64,000 bases of DNA from Cellulomonas xylanilytica (GTDB lineage: Bacteria; Actinomycetota; Actinomycetes; Actinomycetales; Cellulomonadaceae), in the NCBI RefSeq assembly GCF_007989805.1, contig NZ_BJUB01000003.1, positions 62,001-126,000 of the forward strand, read 5' to 3'. The notes beneath the pieces are model-generated. The model was given only the letters and a program-made list of their open reading frames with translations. It was not told where the DNA came from and ran no database searches. A program made the position numbers and the translations under genes. Shown piece after piece: positions 16,611 to 24,508 of this stretch (position 1 is its first letter; each line of letters opens with the position of its first letter).

Positions 16611-18176
16611 TCAGTCGGCAGCCGCGGGGAGGGTCCAGTGGATGCTGGTGCCCTCGCCGTCGGGCTGCTCGATCCAGATGCGACCGCCATGGAACTCGAC
16701 GATCTTCTTGCACAACGAGAGACCGATGCCGGTGCCCTCGTAGATGTCCTTGGCGTGCAGTCGCTGGAAGATGACGAACACCCGTTCCGCGTACTGCTGG
16801 TCGATCCCGATGCCGTTGTCTCGACACTCGAGCTCCCAGGAGTCTGCCACGCGACGCGCGCTGAGGTGCACGGTCGGAGGACGCGAGGGGTCCCGGAACT
16901 TGATCGCGTTCCCGACGAGGTTCTGGAACAGCTGCACGAGCAGCGGGTGCTCGCCGCGCACGACGGGCAGCTCGTCGTGCGTCACCACGGCCCCGGACTC
17001 CTCGACCGACTCGCTGAGGTTCACGAGCGACTCCGTGAGCGCCGACGCGAGGTCGACGTCGCTGACCTCCCCGCCGACGCGACCCACCCGGGAGAAGCCG
17101 AGCAGGTCCTGGATGAGGCGCTGCATGCGCTTGGCGCCGTCGACGGCGAACGCGATGTACTGGTCGGCCCGCTCGTCCATCTGGCCGCCGTAGCGCTTCT
17201 GCAGGAGCTGGGTGAAGCTCGCGATCTTGCGCAGCGGCTCCTGCAGGTCGTGGGACGCGACGTAGGCGAACTGCTCCAGGTCGCGGTTGGACCGGCGCAG
17301 CTCCTCGGCCTGCTCCGTGAGCAGCTCGTGCGCGAGCGCGATCTCCGCGCGCGACGCCTCGAGCACCTGCACCTGGTCCACGAGCGCGACCCGCATGCGT
17401 TCGACGTCGCCGGCCAGCGCGGCGATCTCGCCTGGCCCCACGGTCGCGACGGCGTGCTGCAGGTCGCCCGACGAGACCGCGCGCGCGTCGGCGGCGAGCG
17501 AGTCGAGCGGCTCGAGGATCCACCGGCGCAGGGTGACCCACAGCGCGACGCCCAGGGCGATCGCCGCCAGGACGAGCAGCGCGACCGTCCCCGCTGCCAC
17601 GTACGTCCAGGCCCCGAGCTCGGCGACGGCGTCGTCCCGGCGGTCCCGCAGCAGGTCGATGTAGTCCTGGGCCGCCGCGCGCGCGTCGTCGAAGATGACC
17701 CGGCCGTCCTCGATCTCCTCGGTCGTCACCGCGCTCACCCCGCCGGTACGGACCTGGTCGATCACCGGCGTGGCGAACTCCTCGTGCCAGCGCCGGCCGG
17801 CGTCCGCCGCGGCCTTCGCGGCGGACGCCAGCTGCTCGTCGTCGCCCTCCGCCTCGCGTTGCGCGAGCGTGCGGAACGAGAGGTCGTCGGCCGCCGCCCG
17901 CTCGTACGGCTCGAGCGTGACGGGGTCACCGGTCAGCGCGAACCCGCGCACCGCCGTCTCCGCGTCGATGAGCTGGATGAACGCGCCGTCGGCCTGCGTG
18001 ATCGCCGTGAAGTACGTCTCGGTGACCGCCTCCTGGCGGTCGACGAGGCGGACCAGCACGAGCACGGTGCCCAGGACCACCACGGCGAGCGCGGCGCCGG
18101 ACGCGATGATGACGGTGCGCAGGCGTCGGCGCAGCGTCGAGGTGCGCCTCTGCGGCGCGGGGGCAGCAGCGCTCAC
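16611..18176 (-). CDS. CHASE3-HAMP sensor histidine kinase
   Basis: 521 aa. Domains in order: N-terminal membrane helix (VIIASGAALAVVVLGTVLVLV), an extracytoplasmic CHASE3 sensor domain (QLIDAETAVRGFALTGD motif), a second helix (WTYVAAGTVALLVLAAIALGVALWV), HAMP, a HisKA dimerisation helix with the phospho-accepting His in ASHDLQEPLRKI, and a HATPase with the N box QNLVGNAIKFRD and G boxes DNGIGID and GTGIGLSLCKK. The GTG at 18176 overlaps the phosphatase stop (GTGA); an in-frame GTG nine bases further upstream is possible. It is the middle gene of a three-gene signalling operon. The signal sensed is unknown. Confidence 0.92.
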   Translation of the reverse strand: MSAAAPAPQRRTSTLRRRLRTVIIASGAALAVVVLGTVLVLVRLVDRQEAVTETYFTAITQADGAFIQLIDAETAVRGFALTGDPVTLEPYERAAADDLSFRTLAQREAEGDDEQLASAAKAAADAGRRWHEEFATPVIDQVRTGGVSAVTTEEIEDGRVIFDDARAAAQDYIDLLRDRRDDAVAELGAWTYVAAGTVALLVLAAIALGVALWVTLRRWILEPLDSLAADARAVSSGDLQHAVATVGPGEIAALAGDVERMRVALVDQVQVLEASRAEIALAHELLTEQAEELRRSNRDLEQFAYVASHDLQEPLRKIASFTQLLQKRYGGQMDERADQYIAFAVDGAKRMQRLIQDLLGFSRVGRVGGEVSDVDLASALTESLVNLSESVEESGAVVTHDELPVVRGEHPLLVQLFQNLVGNAIKFRDPSRPPTVHLSARRVADSWELECRDNGIGIDQQYAERVFVIFQRLHAKDIYEGTGIGLSLCKKIVEFHGGRIWIEQPDGEGTSIHWTLPAAAD

Positions 18177-19354
18177 GCACGCCACCCGAGCACGACGACG
18201 GCCGCGTCGTCGACGAGGTCCCCGCCGTGCAGCTCCCGCACGTCGTGCAGGACTCTGTCGACCAGGTCACCGCGGGCCGCGACGGCGCCGTCCACGATGC
18301 GCAGCAGGCCGGTCTTGCCCACGCGGTCGGAGCTCTGGCCGATCGTGGCCTCGAGGACCCCGTCGGTGTACAGCAGGATGCGCCACGACGGCGAGAGCTC
18401 GAGCCGCACCGGCGCCCAGCCCCCCGGAACCGGGATGCCGAGGGCGCGACCACGGCCGTGGGTCGGCAGCAGCGTGGAGGGTTCGCCGAGCAGCAGCGGC
18501 ACGGGGTGCCCGGCGAGGTAGAGGTCGACCGAGCTGCGGTCCGCGGTGACGTCCAGCATCGAGACGGTGGTGAACACCTCGGGCCGCGCACGCTCGGAGA
18601 TCAGAACGCGCTCGAGCAGCCCGAGGATCTCGACCGTCGGCACCTCGGCGAGCACCAGGGTCCGCCACGCCGTGCGGAGCGTCGCACCGAGCGCGGCCTC
18701 GTCGGGCCCGTGCCCGCAGACGTCGCCGACCAGCGCCAGGACGGAGCCGTCGGGCCGTTCGACGACGTCGTAGAAGTCCCCACCCAGCACCCCGTCGCGG
18801 CCGGCGCGGTAGCCGACGCGCACCTCGAGCCGCTGGTCGACCACCGACGGGGTCGGCAGCAGCGCCCGCTCGAGCCGGTTGACCTCCTCAGCGCGCACCA
18901 GGCTCCGGTACAGCGCACGGTCCGTGTCCTCGAGGCGACGGCGCTGGATGGCGTAGCGCACCGAGCGGCCGAGCATCTCACCGTCGACCTCGCCCTTGAC
19001 GAGGTAGTCCTGCGCGCCGGCGGCGACGGCCTGCAGCCCGATGTCCGTGCCGGCCAGGCCGGTGAGCACGACGACCGCGGGTGCGCCGGCGGCCAGCAGC
19101 CTCTCGAGCGCGGCGATGCCCATCGCGTCCGGCAGACCGAGGTCGAGCAGCACGAGGTCGACGCTCAGCCTGTCGATGGCCTCGTCGAGCGTGCGGGCCC
19201 ACACCAGGTCGACGTCCAGGCCCGCGTCCGCGAGGTGCTCACGGACCAGGACCGCGTCACCCTCGTCGTCCTCGACGAGCAGCAGCCGGATGGGGGTCGG
19301 TCTCGTCACCGTGCCGCCGCGGATGTCGTCGGGGGCGGTGCGTGCGTCGCTCAA
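18173..19354 (-). CDS. Receiver domain-SpoIIE/RsbU-type PP2C phosphatase
   Basis: 393 aa. The N-terminal receiver (LLLVEDDEGDAVLV, phospho-Asp in LLDLGLPDAMG, Lys in DYLVKGE) is joined by a helical linker (EEVNRLERALLPTP) to a SpoIIE-type PP2C domain. Metal-binding motifs GGDFYDVVE, GDVCGHGPDEA, LLYTDGVLEA and DDAAVVVL are intact, so it should be active. Such proteins dephosphorylate anti-anti-sigma factors in partner-switching pathways, but no STAS or anti-sigma gene is in the window. The start is a TTG at 19354 with a strong GGGAGGAGAG upstream; a downstream GTG at 19310 lacks a ribosome site. First gene of the signalling operon. Confidence 0.9.
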   Translation of the reverse strand: MSDARTAPDDIRGGTVTRPTPIRLLLVEDDEGDAVLVREHLADAGLDVDLVWARTLDEAIDRLSVDLVLLDLGLPDAMGIAALERLLAAGAPAVVVLTGLAGTDIGLQAVAAGAQDYLVKGEVDGEMLGRSVRYAIQRRRLEDTDRALYRSLVRAEEVNRLERALLPTPSVVDQRLEVRVGYRAGRDGVLGGDFYDVVERPDGSVLALVGDVCGHGPDEAALGATLRTAWRTLVLAEVPTVEILGLLERVLISERARPEVFTTVSMLDVTADRSSVDLYLAGHPVPLLLGEPSTLLPTHGRGRALGIPVPGGWAPVRLELSPSWRILLYTDGVLEATIGQSSDRVGKTGLLRIVDGAVAARGDLVDRVLHDVRELHGGDLVDDAAVVVLGWRA

Positions 19355-19597
19355 CGGGCCTCTCCTCCCGACGGTCCACCTGCCTCGTCTCGACAGGTCA
19401 CCCGAAGCGTAGGGGGCTCGAACCCCTCTCGCGCGCCATCTCACCCGCCTGCCTCACGGCCCACCCGGTCGGCTGTGTGCGGCAGGGCCGCGCAGGCCGG
19501 ATAATGGACGGCCGCTCCGAGCGCCACGTCGTCCCTCGACGTGCGCCGTGGCGGAGGTACGCGCGGCCGGTGTCCCGGCGGAACGGAGATCGCCCAG

Positions 19598-21835
19598 GTG
19601 GCAGGCATGGACAACGAGCTGGCCGTCGAGCAAGGCGTCGTCGACCAGCTGTACGGCCGGCTCGACGACCTGCGCGCGCAGACGCGTGCCCGGCTGGCCG
19701 ACGTGCGGCGGGAGGGCCCGTCGGGCTCTCCCCAGAACCGCAGCGAGCGGGACGCGTTCGCGACCCTCTACGAGGACCGCATCGCCCAGCTCGAGGCGGT
19801 CGAGGAGCGACTCGTCTTCGGGCGTCTCGACCTGGACGACGACAGCCGCCGCTACATCGGCCGCCTCGGTCTCACGGACACCGAGCAGACCCAGCTGCTG
19901 ACCGACTGGCGCGCACCGGCTGCGCAGGCGTTCTACCGGGCCACCGCTGCGCACCCCGACGGGGTGGTCCGTCGCCGGCACGTCGTCACGCGCGGACGGA
20001 CGGTGACCAGCGTCGAGGACGAGGTGCTCGACCTCGACCTGCTGACCGGCGACTCCGACGCGCGCCTGAGTGGGCTCTCGGGCGAGGGCGCGCTGCTGGC
20101 CGGGCTCGCCGCGGGCCGCACCGGCCGGATGGGCGACATCGTCGCGACGATCCAGGGCGAGCAGGACGCGATCATCCGCTCCGAGCTGGGCGGGGCGCTC
20201 GTCGTGCAGGGTGGCCCCGGCACCGGCAAGACGGCCGTGGCCCTGCACCGCGCCGCGTTCCTGCTGTACGCCCACCGGCGCCTCCTCGAGCGCTCGGGCG
20301 TCCTGCTCGTCGGCCCGAGCCGCACGTTCCTGCGCTACATCGACCAGGTTCTGCCCTCCCTCGGCGAGACGGGTGTGGTCACGACGACCGTCGCGGAGCT
20401 GTACCCGGGCATCCAGGCGACGGCCACGGAGGACGAGGCCGTCGCCGAGCTCAAGGGCAGGGCGCTGTGGGGCAGCGTCATCGCCCGGGCGGTGCGCGAC
20501 CGCGAGCGCATCCCCGCGCAGCCCGTGCACGTGCGCGTCGACGGGCACGACCTGGTCATCCGGCCGAACGACGTCGCGTCGGCGATGGCGCGGGCTCGTC
20601 GCAACCACAAGCCGCACAACCAGGCACGCGTCTCGTTCGTGCGCGACATGCTCGGCCGGCTGGCCGAGCAGTACGTGCAGCAGCTCGGGCAGGAGGTGCC
20701 CGCCGACGAGCGCGGCGAGATCGTCGAGGAGCTGCGCACCACCCGGGAGATCCGGATCGCGCTGAACCTGGCGTGGATGCCGATCACGCCGCAGAAGCTC
20801 GTCTCCGACCTGTGGTCCAAGCCGCACCGGCTCGCGTCGGCGGCCCCGCAGCTGAGCGCGCAGGAGCGGGCGATGCTGGTGCGGGAGCCCGACGCGCCGT
20901 GGACGCCCGCGGACGTGCCGATCCTCGACGAGGCCGCAGAGCTGCTGGGCGAGGACGACCAGGCCGCCCGGGCCGAGGCGCGGGCCGCCACCGAGCGCCG
21001 GGCCTCCGAGCTCGCGTACGCCCGCCAGGTGCTCGAGTCGACGGGCAGCGGCGGGATGGTCTCCGCGGAGATGCTCGCGGACCGGTTCGCGACCACGGGC
21101 CCGACGCTGACGACGGCCGAGCGCGCCGCCGCCGACCGGTCGTGGACCTACGGTCACGTGGTCGTCGACGAGGCGCAGGAGCTGTCGGCCATGGCGTGGC
21201 GGTCGCTGCTGCGACGGGTCCCGACGAGGTCGCTGACCATCGTCGGCGACGTCGCGCAGACCACCGCGACCGCCGGCGCGCGTAGCTGGGCGGCCCAGCT
21301 CGACCCCGTGCTGCGCTCGTCGTGGCGCCTCAACGAGCTGACCGTGAACTACCGGACCCCTGCCGAGGTCGCCGACACGGCCCGTCGGGTGGCCGTCGCG
21401 GCGCACCTGCCCGTGAGCCCCCTGACGTCCGCGCGGGACGTCGAGGACTCGCTCGTGGTGCAGCGGGTCGGCAGCTTCCCGGAGGCGGTCGCCGAGACGA
21501 CGGAGAAGCTCGTCGCCGACGTCACGGACGCCTCGGGCGCCGGCCGGATCGCCGTGATCGCCGTGGACGCGCGCCTGGACGTGCTCGCCGGCGCCCTGCG
21601 CGAGGCCGGCCTGCGTCCGGCGCTCGGCACCGGGTCGAGCGCCGCGGACCTCGACGCGCCGCTCGTGGTGCTGAGCCCGCGCGAGGCCAAGGGGCTCGAG
21701 TTCGACGTGGTCGTCCTCGTCGAGCCCGCCGAGGTGATCGAGGCGAGCGCGGGCGACCTGTACGTCGCGATGACCCGCCCGACGCGTGCGCTGCACGTGC
21801 TGCACGACCGCCCGCTGCCCGCCGGCTGGGCCTGA
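19598..21835 (+). CDS. HelD-family RNA polymerase-recycling helicase (HelR-like)
   Basis: About 745 aa, superfamily 1 (UvrD-like) ATPase of the HelD type. The N-terminal coiled-coil (VEQGVVDQLYGRLDDLRAQ) and the DWRAPAAQAFYRATAAHPDGV region with RRRHV are HelD signatures rather than UvrD/PcrA. Walker A is GGPGTGKTAVALHR and Walker B VVVDEAQELS; the C-terminal motifs (LSPREAKGLEFDVVVLVEPAE, YVAMTRPTRALHVLH) are present. HelD proteins remove stalled RNA polymerase from DNA, and actinobacterial HelR can displace rifampicin. The GTG at 19598 has GGAG 9 nt upstream; the ATG at 19607 is the alternative. I did not see a rifamycin-associated inverted repeat upstream. Confidence 0.85.
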   Translation: MAGMDNELAVEQGVVDQLYGRLDDLRAQTRARLADVRREGPSGSPQNRSERDAFATLYEDRIAQLEAVEERLVFGRLDLDDDSRRYIGRLGLTDTEQTQLLTDWRAPAAQAFYRATAAHPDGVVRRRHVVTRGRTVTSVEDEVLDLDLLTGDSDARLSGLSGEGALLAGLAAGRTGRMGDIVATIQGEQDAIIRSELGGALVVQGGPGTGKTAVALHRAAFLLYAHRRLLERSGVLLVGPSRTFLRYIDQVLPSLGETGVVTTTVAELYPGIQATATEDEAVAELKGRALWGSVIARAVRDRERIPAQPVHVRVDGHDLVIRPNDVASAMARARRNHKPHNQARVSFVRDMLGRLAEQYVQQLGQEVPADERGEIVEELRTTREIRIALNLAWMPITPQKLVSDLWSKPHRLASAAPQLSAQERAMLVREPDAPWTPADVPILDEAAELLGEDDQAARAEARAATERRASELAYARQVLESTGSGGMVSAEMLADRFATTGPTLTTAERAAADRSWTYGHVVVDEAQELSAMAWRSLLRRVPTRSLTIVGDVAQTTATAGARSWAAQLDPVLRSSWRLNELTVNYRTPAEVADTARRVAVAAHLPVSPLTSARDVEDSLVVQRVGSFPEAVAETTEKLVADVTDASGAGRIAVIAVDARLDVLAGALREAGLRPALGTGSSAADLDAPLVVLSPREAKGLEFDVVVLVEPAEVIEASAGDLYVAMTRPTRALHVLHDRPLPAGWA

Positions 21836-21917
21836 GCCGCACGTCACGCGCGTCTCACGCGTGTCCGAGGGCCGGACCGCAGTAGGCCCGGGGGGCCGTG
21901 GGGCGCACCATAGGGGC

Positions 21918-23117
21918 GTGCTGAAGGCCCTGCTCCTCGAGAACCTCCACCCTCAGGCCCGCTCGATCCTCGAGACGGCCGGCTTCGACGTGACGACCCG
22001 CACCGGGGCGCTCGACGAGGCCGAGCTGATCGAGGCCCTCGACGGCGTGCACCTGCTGGGCATCCGCTCCAAGACGCACGTCACCGCGGAGGTGCTCGCG
22101 GCTGCCCCCTCGCTGGTGGCCATCGGTGCCTACTGCATCGGCACCAACCAGATCGACCTCGCGGAGGCCGCCGCGCGGGGCGTCGCCGCGTTCAACGCGC
22201 CGTTCTCCAACACCCGCTCGGTCGTGGAGATCGCGATCGCGGACATCATCTCGTTGACGCGCCGCCAGACCGAGCTCGACCGGGCCATGCACGACGGCAT
22301 CTGGAACAAGTCGGCCACGGGCGCGCACGAGATCCGCGGCCGCACGCTCGGCATCATCGGCTACGGCAACATCGGCACCCAGCTGTCGGTGCTGGCGGAG
22401 AACCTCGGCATGTCCGTCGTGTTCTACGACACCGCCGAGAAGCTCGCCCTGGGCAACGCCCGGCGCATGAGCACGCTCGACGAGCTGCTCGAGACCGCGG
22501 ACATCGTCACGCTGCACGTCGACGGCCGCAGCGGGAACGCCGGGCTGTTCGGCGCCAAGCAGTTCGCGCGCATGCGCCCGGGTGCTGTGTTCCTCAACCT
22601 GTCGCGCGGGTTCGTCGTCGACTACGCCGCCCTGCGGGACGCCATCGTCGCCGGGCACGTGGCCGGTGCGGCCGTGGACGTGTTCCCGGTCGAGCCCAAG
22701 CGCAAGGGCGACCCGTTCGAGTCGGAGCTGCGCGGGCTGCCCAACGTGATCCTCACGCCGCACACCGGCGGGTCCACGGAGGAGGCGCAGGAAGCCATCG
22801 GGCAGTTCGTCTCGAACAAGGTGCGCGACTACCTGGCCACCGGCTCCACCACGCTGAGCGTCAACGTGCCGAACCTCGCGCTCGAGCAGCAGCCGGGCGT
22901 GCACCGGCTCGCCTACCTGCACCGCAACGTGCCCGGTGTGCTGGCCGCGGTCAACGCGACCCTCGCCGAGCACGGCGTGAACATCGAGGGTCAGCTGCTG
23001 GCGACCCGGGGCGAGCTCGGCTACGTGGTCACCGACGCCGGTGCGCGGGTCGACCCCGCCGTCGTCGAGGCGCTCTCCACCCGCCCCGAGTCGGTGCGGC
23101 TGCGCCTGCTGTCCTGA
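21918..23117 (+). CDS. serA: D-3-phosphoglycerate dehydrogenase
   Basis: First step of serine biosynthesis: oxidation of 3-phosphoglycerate with NAD. The 399-aa form has the catalytic/NAD domains and a C-terminal ACT domain (VPGVLAAVNATLAEHGVNIEGQ). The NAD-binding GIIGYGNIGTQLSVLAENLGM, the arginine-bearing NLSRGFVVD and the His in TPHTGGST are visible. It is the short SerA form, without the intervening domain of the mycobacterial type. The start is a GTG at 21918 (VLKALLLENLHPQA), which fits relatives, although the ribosome site is weak. A strong terminator follows. Confidence 0.93.
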   Translation: MLKALLLENLHPQARSILETAGFDVTTRTGALDEAELIEALDGVHLLGIRSKTHVTAEVLAAAPSLVAIGAYCIGTNQIDLAEAAARGVAAFNAPFSNTRSVVEIAIADIISLTRRQTELDRAMHDGIWNKSATGAHEIRGRTLGIIGYGNIGTQLSVLAENLGMSVVFYDTAEKLALGNARRMSTLDELLETADIVTLHVDGRSGNAGLFGAKQFARMRPGAVFLNLSRGFVVDYAALRDAIVAGHVAGAAVDVFPVEPKRKGDPFESELRGLPNVILTPHTGGSTEEAQEAIGQFVSNKVRDYLATGSTTLSVNVPNLALEQQPGVHRLAYLHRNVPGVLAAVNATLAEHGVNIEGQLLATRGELGYVVTDAGARVDPAVVEALSTRPESVRLRLLS

Positions 23118-23124
23118 GCGGACG

Positions 23125-23163
23125 ACCGAGGGGCCCGACCAGCACCTGGTCGGGCCCCTCGGT
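23125..23163. terminator. Bidirectional terminator hairpin after serA
   Basis: Perfect 18-bp stem (ACCGAGGGGCCCGACCAG) with a 3-nt loop between the convergent serA and DUF5302 genes; it ends 8 bp after the DUF5302 stop and should serve both. Confidence 0.88.
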
Positions 23164-23171
23164 CATCGGGC

Positions 23172-23372
23172 TCAGGCGGAGCCGGACTTGCGCTGGAAGC
23201 GGCGCTGCGACGGTCCTGCGGTCTCGGACCCGTGCACCTGTCCCGTGTTGGTCGAGCCGTCCGCGGTGCGGTGCTGGTTCGACTTCTTGCGCTCGAGCGC
23301 CTCGCGGAACTTTGCCTTCGTGTCCTCGCTCACCGCCGCCTCCGTGGTCGCCGTGTCGTCGTCCTGGGCCAT
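23172..23372 (-). CDS. DUF5302 domain-containing small protein
   Basis: 66 aa, hydrophilic and probably disordered: an acidic N-terminus (MAQDDDTATTEAAVSED), then KAKFREALERKKSNQH, the DUF5302 signature, and a basic tail ending RRFQRKSGSA. GAAGGAGA lies 5-11 nt before the ATG at 23372. Short DUF5302 proteins of this kind are frequent in actinobacteria and have no known function. It is monocistronic; the region between its start and the divergent reductase is about 110 bp. Confidence 0.85.
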   Translation of the reverse strand: MAQDDDTATTEAAVSEDTKAKFREALERKKSNQHRTADGSTNTGQVHGSETAGPSQRRFQRKSGSA

Positions 23373-23473
23373 GGGCGTCTCCTTCGATGCTGTGTGCCGG
23401 CGGACGTCTGCGCCCGCGACCTGCTCAGCCTGGCCGACTCGGGGCCGCCGCGCCAACTCTTCTCGCTGCCGGG

Positions 23474-23479
23474 TAGCGT
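23474..23479 (+). promoter_or_regulatory. Candidate -10 of a leaderless transcript (aldo/keto reductase)
   Basis: TAGCGT, 6 nt, then the GTG start at 23486. No Shine-Dalgarno is present, which supports a leaderless message. Confidence 0.5.
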
Positions 23480-23485
23480 CGGGAC

Positions 23486-24508
23486 GTGCTCGCCGCCTCC
23501 GACCTCCCGCACCGGCGCGCCGGCGGACTCTCGTGGCCGGTCGTGTCGCTGGGGCTGTGGCAGAACTTCGGCGCGACGACGCCGTTCGCGGACCAGCGCG
23601 CCCTCGTCCTGCACGCCGTCGACCGCGGGGTGGTGCACCTGGACCTCGCCAACAACTACGGCCCACCCCCGTTCGCCGCCGAGGAGTCCGTGGGCCGGCT
23701 GCTCGCCCGTGACCTGCGCGGCCACCGTGACGAGCTGCTCCTCACCACCAAGGCGGGGTACCGCGCATGGCCCGGTCCGTACGGCGAGCACGGGTCGGCG
23801 AAGTACCTGCGGGCGTCCCTCGACGAGTCGCTGCGCCGGCTGGACGTCGACAGCGTCGACGTGTTCTACAGCCACCGGTTCGACCCCAGCACTCCCCTGG
23901 AGGAGACGCTCGGTGCGCTCGACCGTGCCGTCCGCGCCGGAAAGGCCCGGCATGCGGGCATCTCGTCGTACTCGGCGGACCGGACGGCCGAGGCGCTCGC
24001 CGTCGCCCGGTCGCTCGGCCTGCGGCTCGCGGTGCACCAGCCCGCCTACTCGATGCTCAACCGGTGGGTCGAGCAGCCCGGCGCGGACGGGCGGTCGCTG
24101 CTCGACGTCGCCACCGACGCCCGGATGGCAGTCGTCGCGTTCTCCCCGCTGGCGCAGGGCATGCTCAGCACGCGGTACCTGCACGGGGTGCCGGCCGACT
24201 CCCGGGCGGCCCGCGGAGGTCCGCTGCGCCCGGAGTGGCTCACCGACGAGGCGCTCGGGCACGTGCGGGCGCTCGACGCGATCGCCCGGGCGGGTGGCCG
24301 GACCCTGCCCCAGCTGGCGCTCGCGTGGGTGCTCCGGGACCCGCGCGTGGCGTCGGTCCTGGTCGGGTCGCGCACGACCGCGCAGCTCGACGAGAACCTG
24401 GCCGCCGTCGCCCTCCCGCCGCTGACGGACGAGGAGCTGGCCGCCATCGAGCCGCACGCCGTCGACGCGGGCATCAACCTGTGGGGCTCGCGCTCGAGCG
24501 ACCGCTGA
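23486..24508 (+). CDS. Aldo/keto reductase (YghZ-like)
   Basis: 340-aa NADPH-dependent aldo/keto reductase of the YghZ / potassium-channel beta-subunit-like branch. The catalytic tetrad is present: Asp and Tyr in DLANNYGPPP, Lys in LTTKAGYRAW, His in FYSHRFDP. The insert SAKYLRASLDESLRRLDVDSVDVFY and the C-terminal cofactor segment VASVLVGSRTTAQLDENLAA are typical. The GTG at 23486 is preceded by a leaderless-type -10. The YghZ branch can act on L-glyceraldehyde 3-phosphate and methylglyoxal, but the real substrate here is not known. The last 35 bp overlap the convergent S9 peptidase gene. Confidence 0.9.
   Translation: MLAASDLPHRRAGGLSWPVVSLGLWQNFGATTPFADQRALVLHAVDRGVVHLDLANNYGPPPFAAEESVGRLLARDLRGHRDELLLTTKAGYRAWPGPYGEHGSAKYLRASLDESLRRLDVDSVDVFYSHRFDPSTPLEETLGALDRAVRAGKARHAGISSYSADRTAEALAVARSLGLRLAVHQPAYSMLNRWVEQPGADGRSLLDVATDARMAVVAFSPLAQGMLSTRYLHGVPADSRAARGGPLRPEWLTDEALGHVRALDAIARAGGRTLPQLALAWVLRDPRVASVLVGSRTTAQLDENLAAVALPPLTDEELAAIEPHAVDAGINLWGSRSSDR

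Noticed and set aside
19355..19597. Rifamycin-associated inverted repeat before the HelD gene
   Set aside because: I looked for a long GGGGCTTGC-type palindrome and saw none in this gap.
19454..21847. Minus-strand open frame of ~800 codons opposite the HelD gene
   Set aside because: Shadow of the HelD gene, which has intact Walker motifs on plus.
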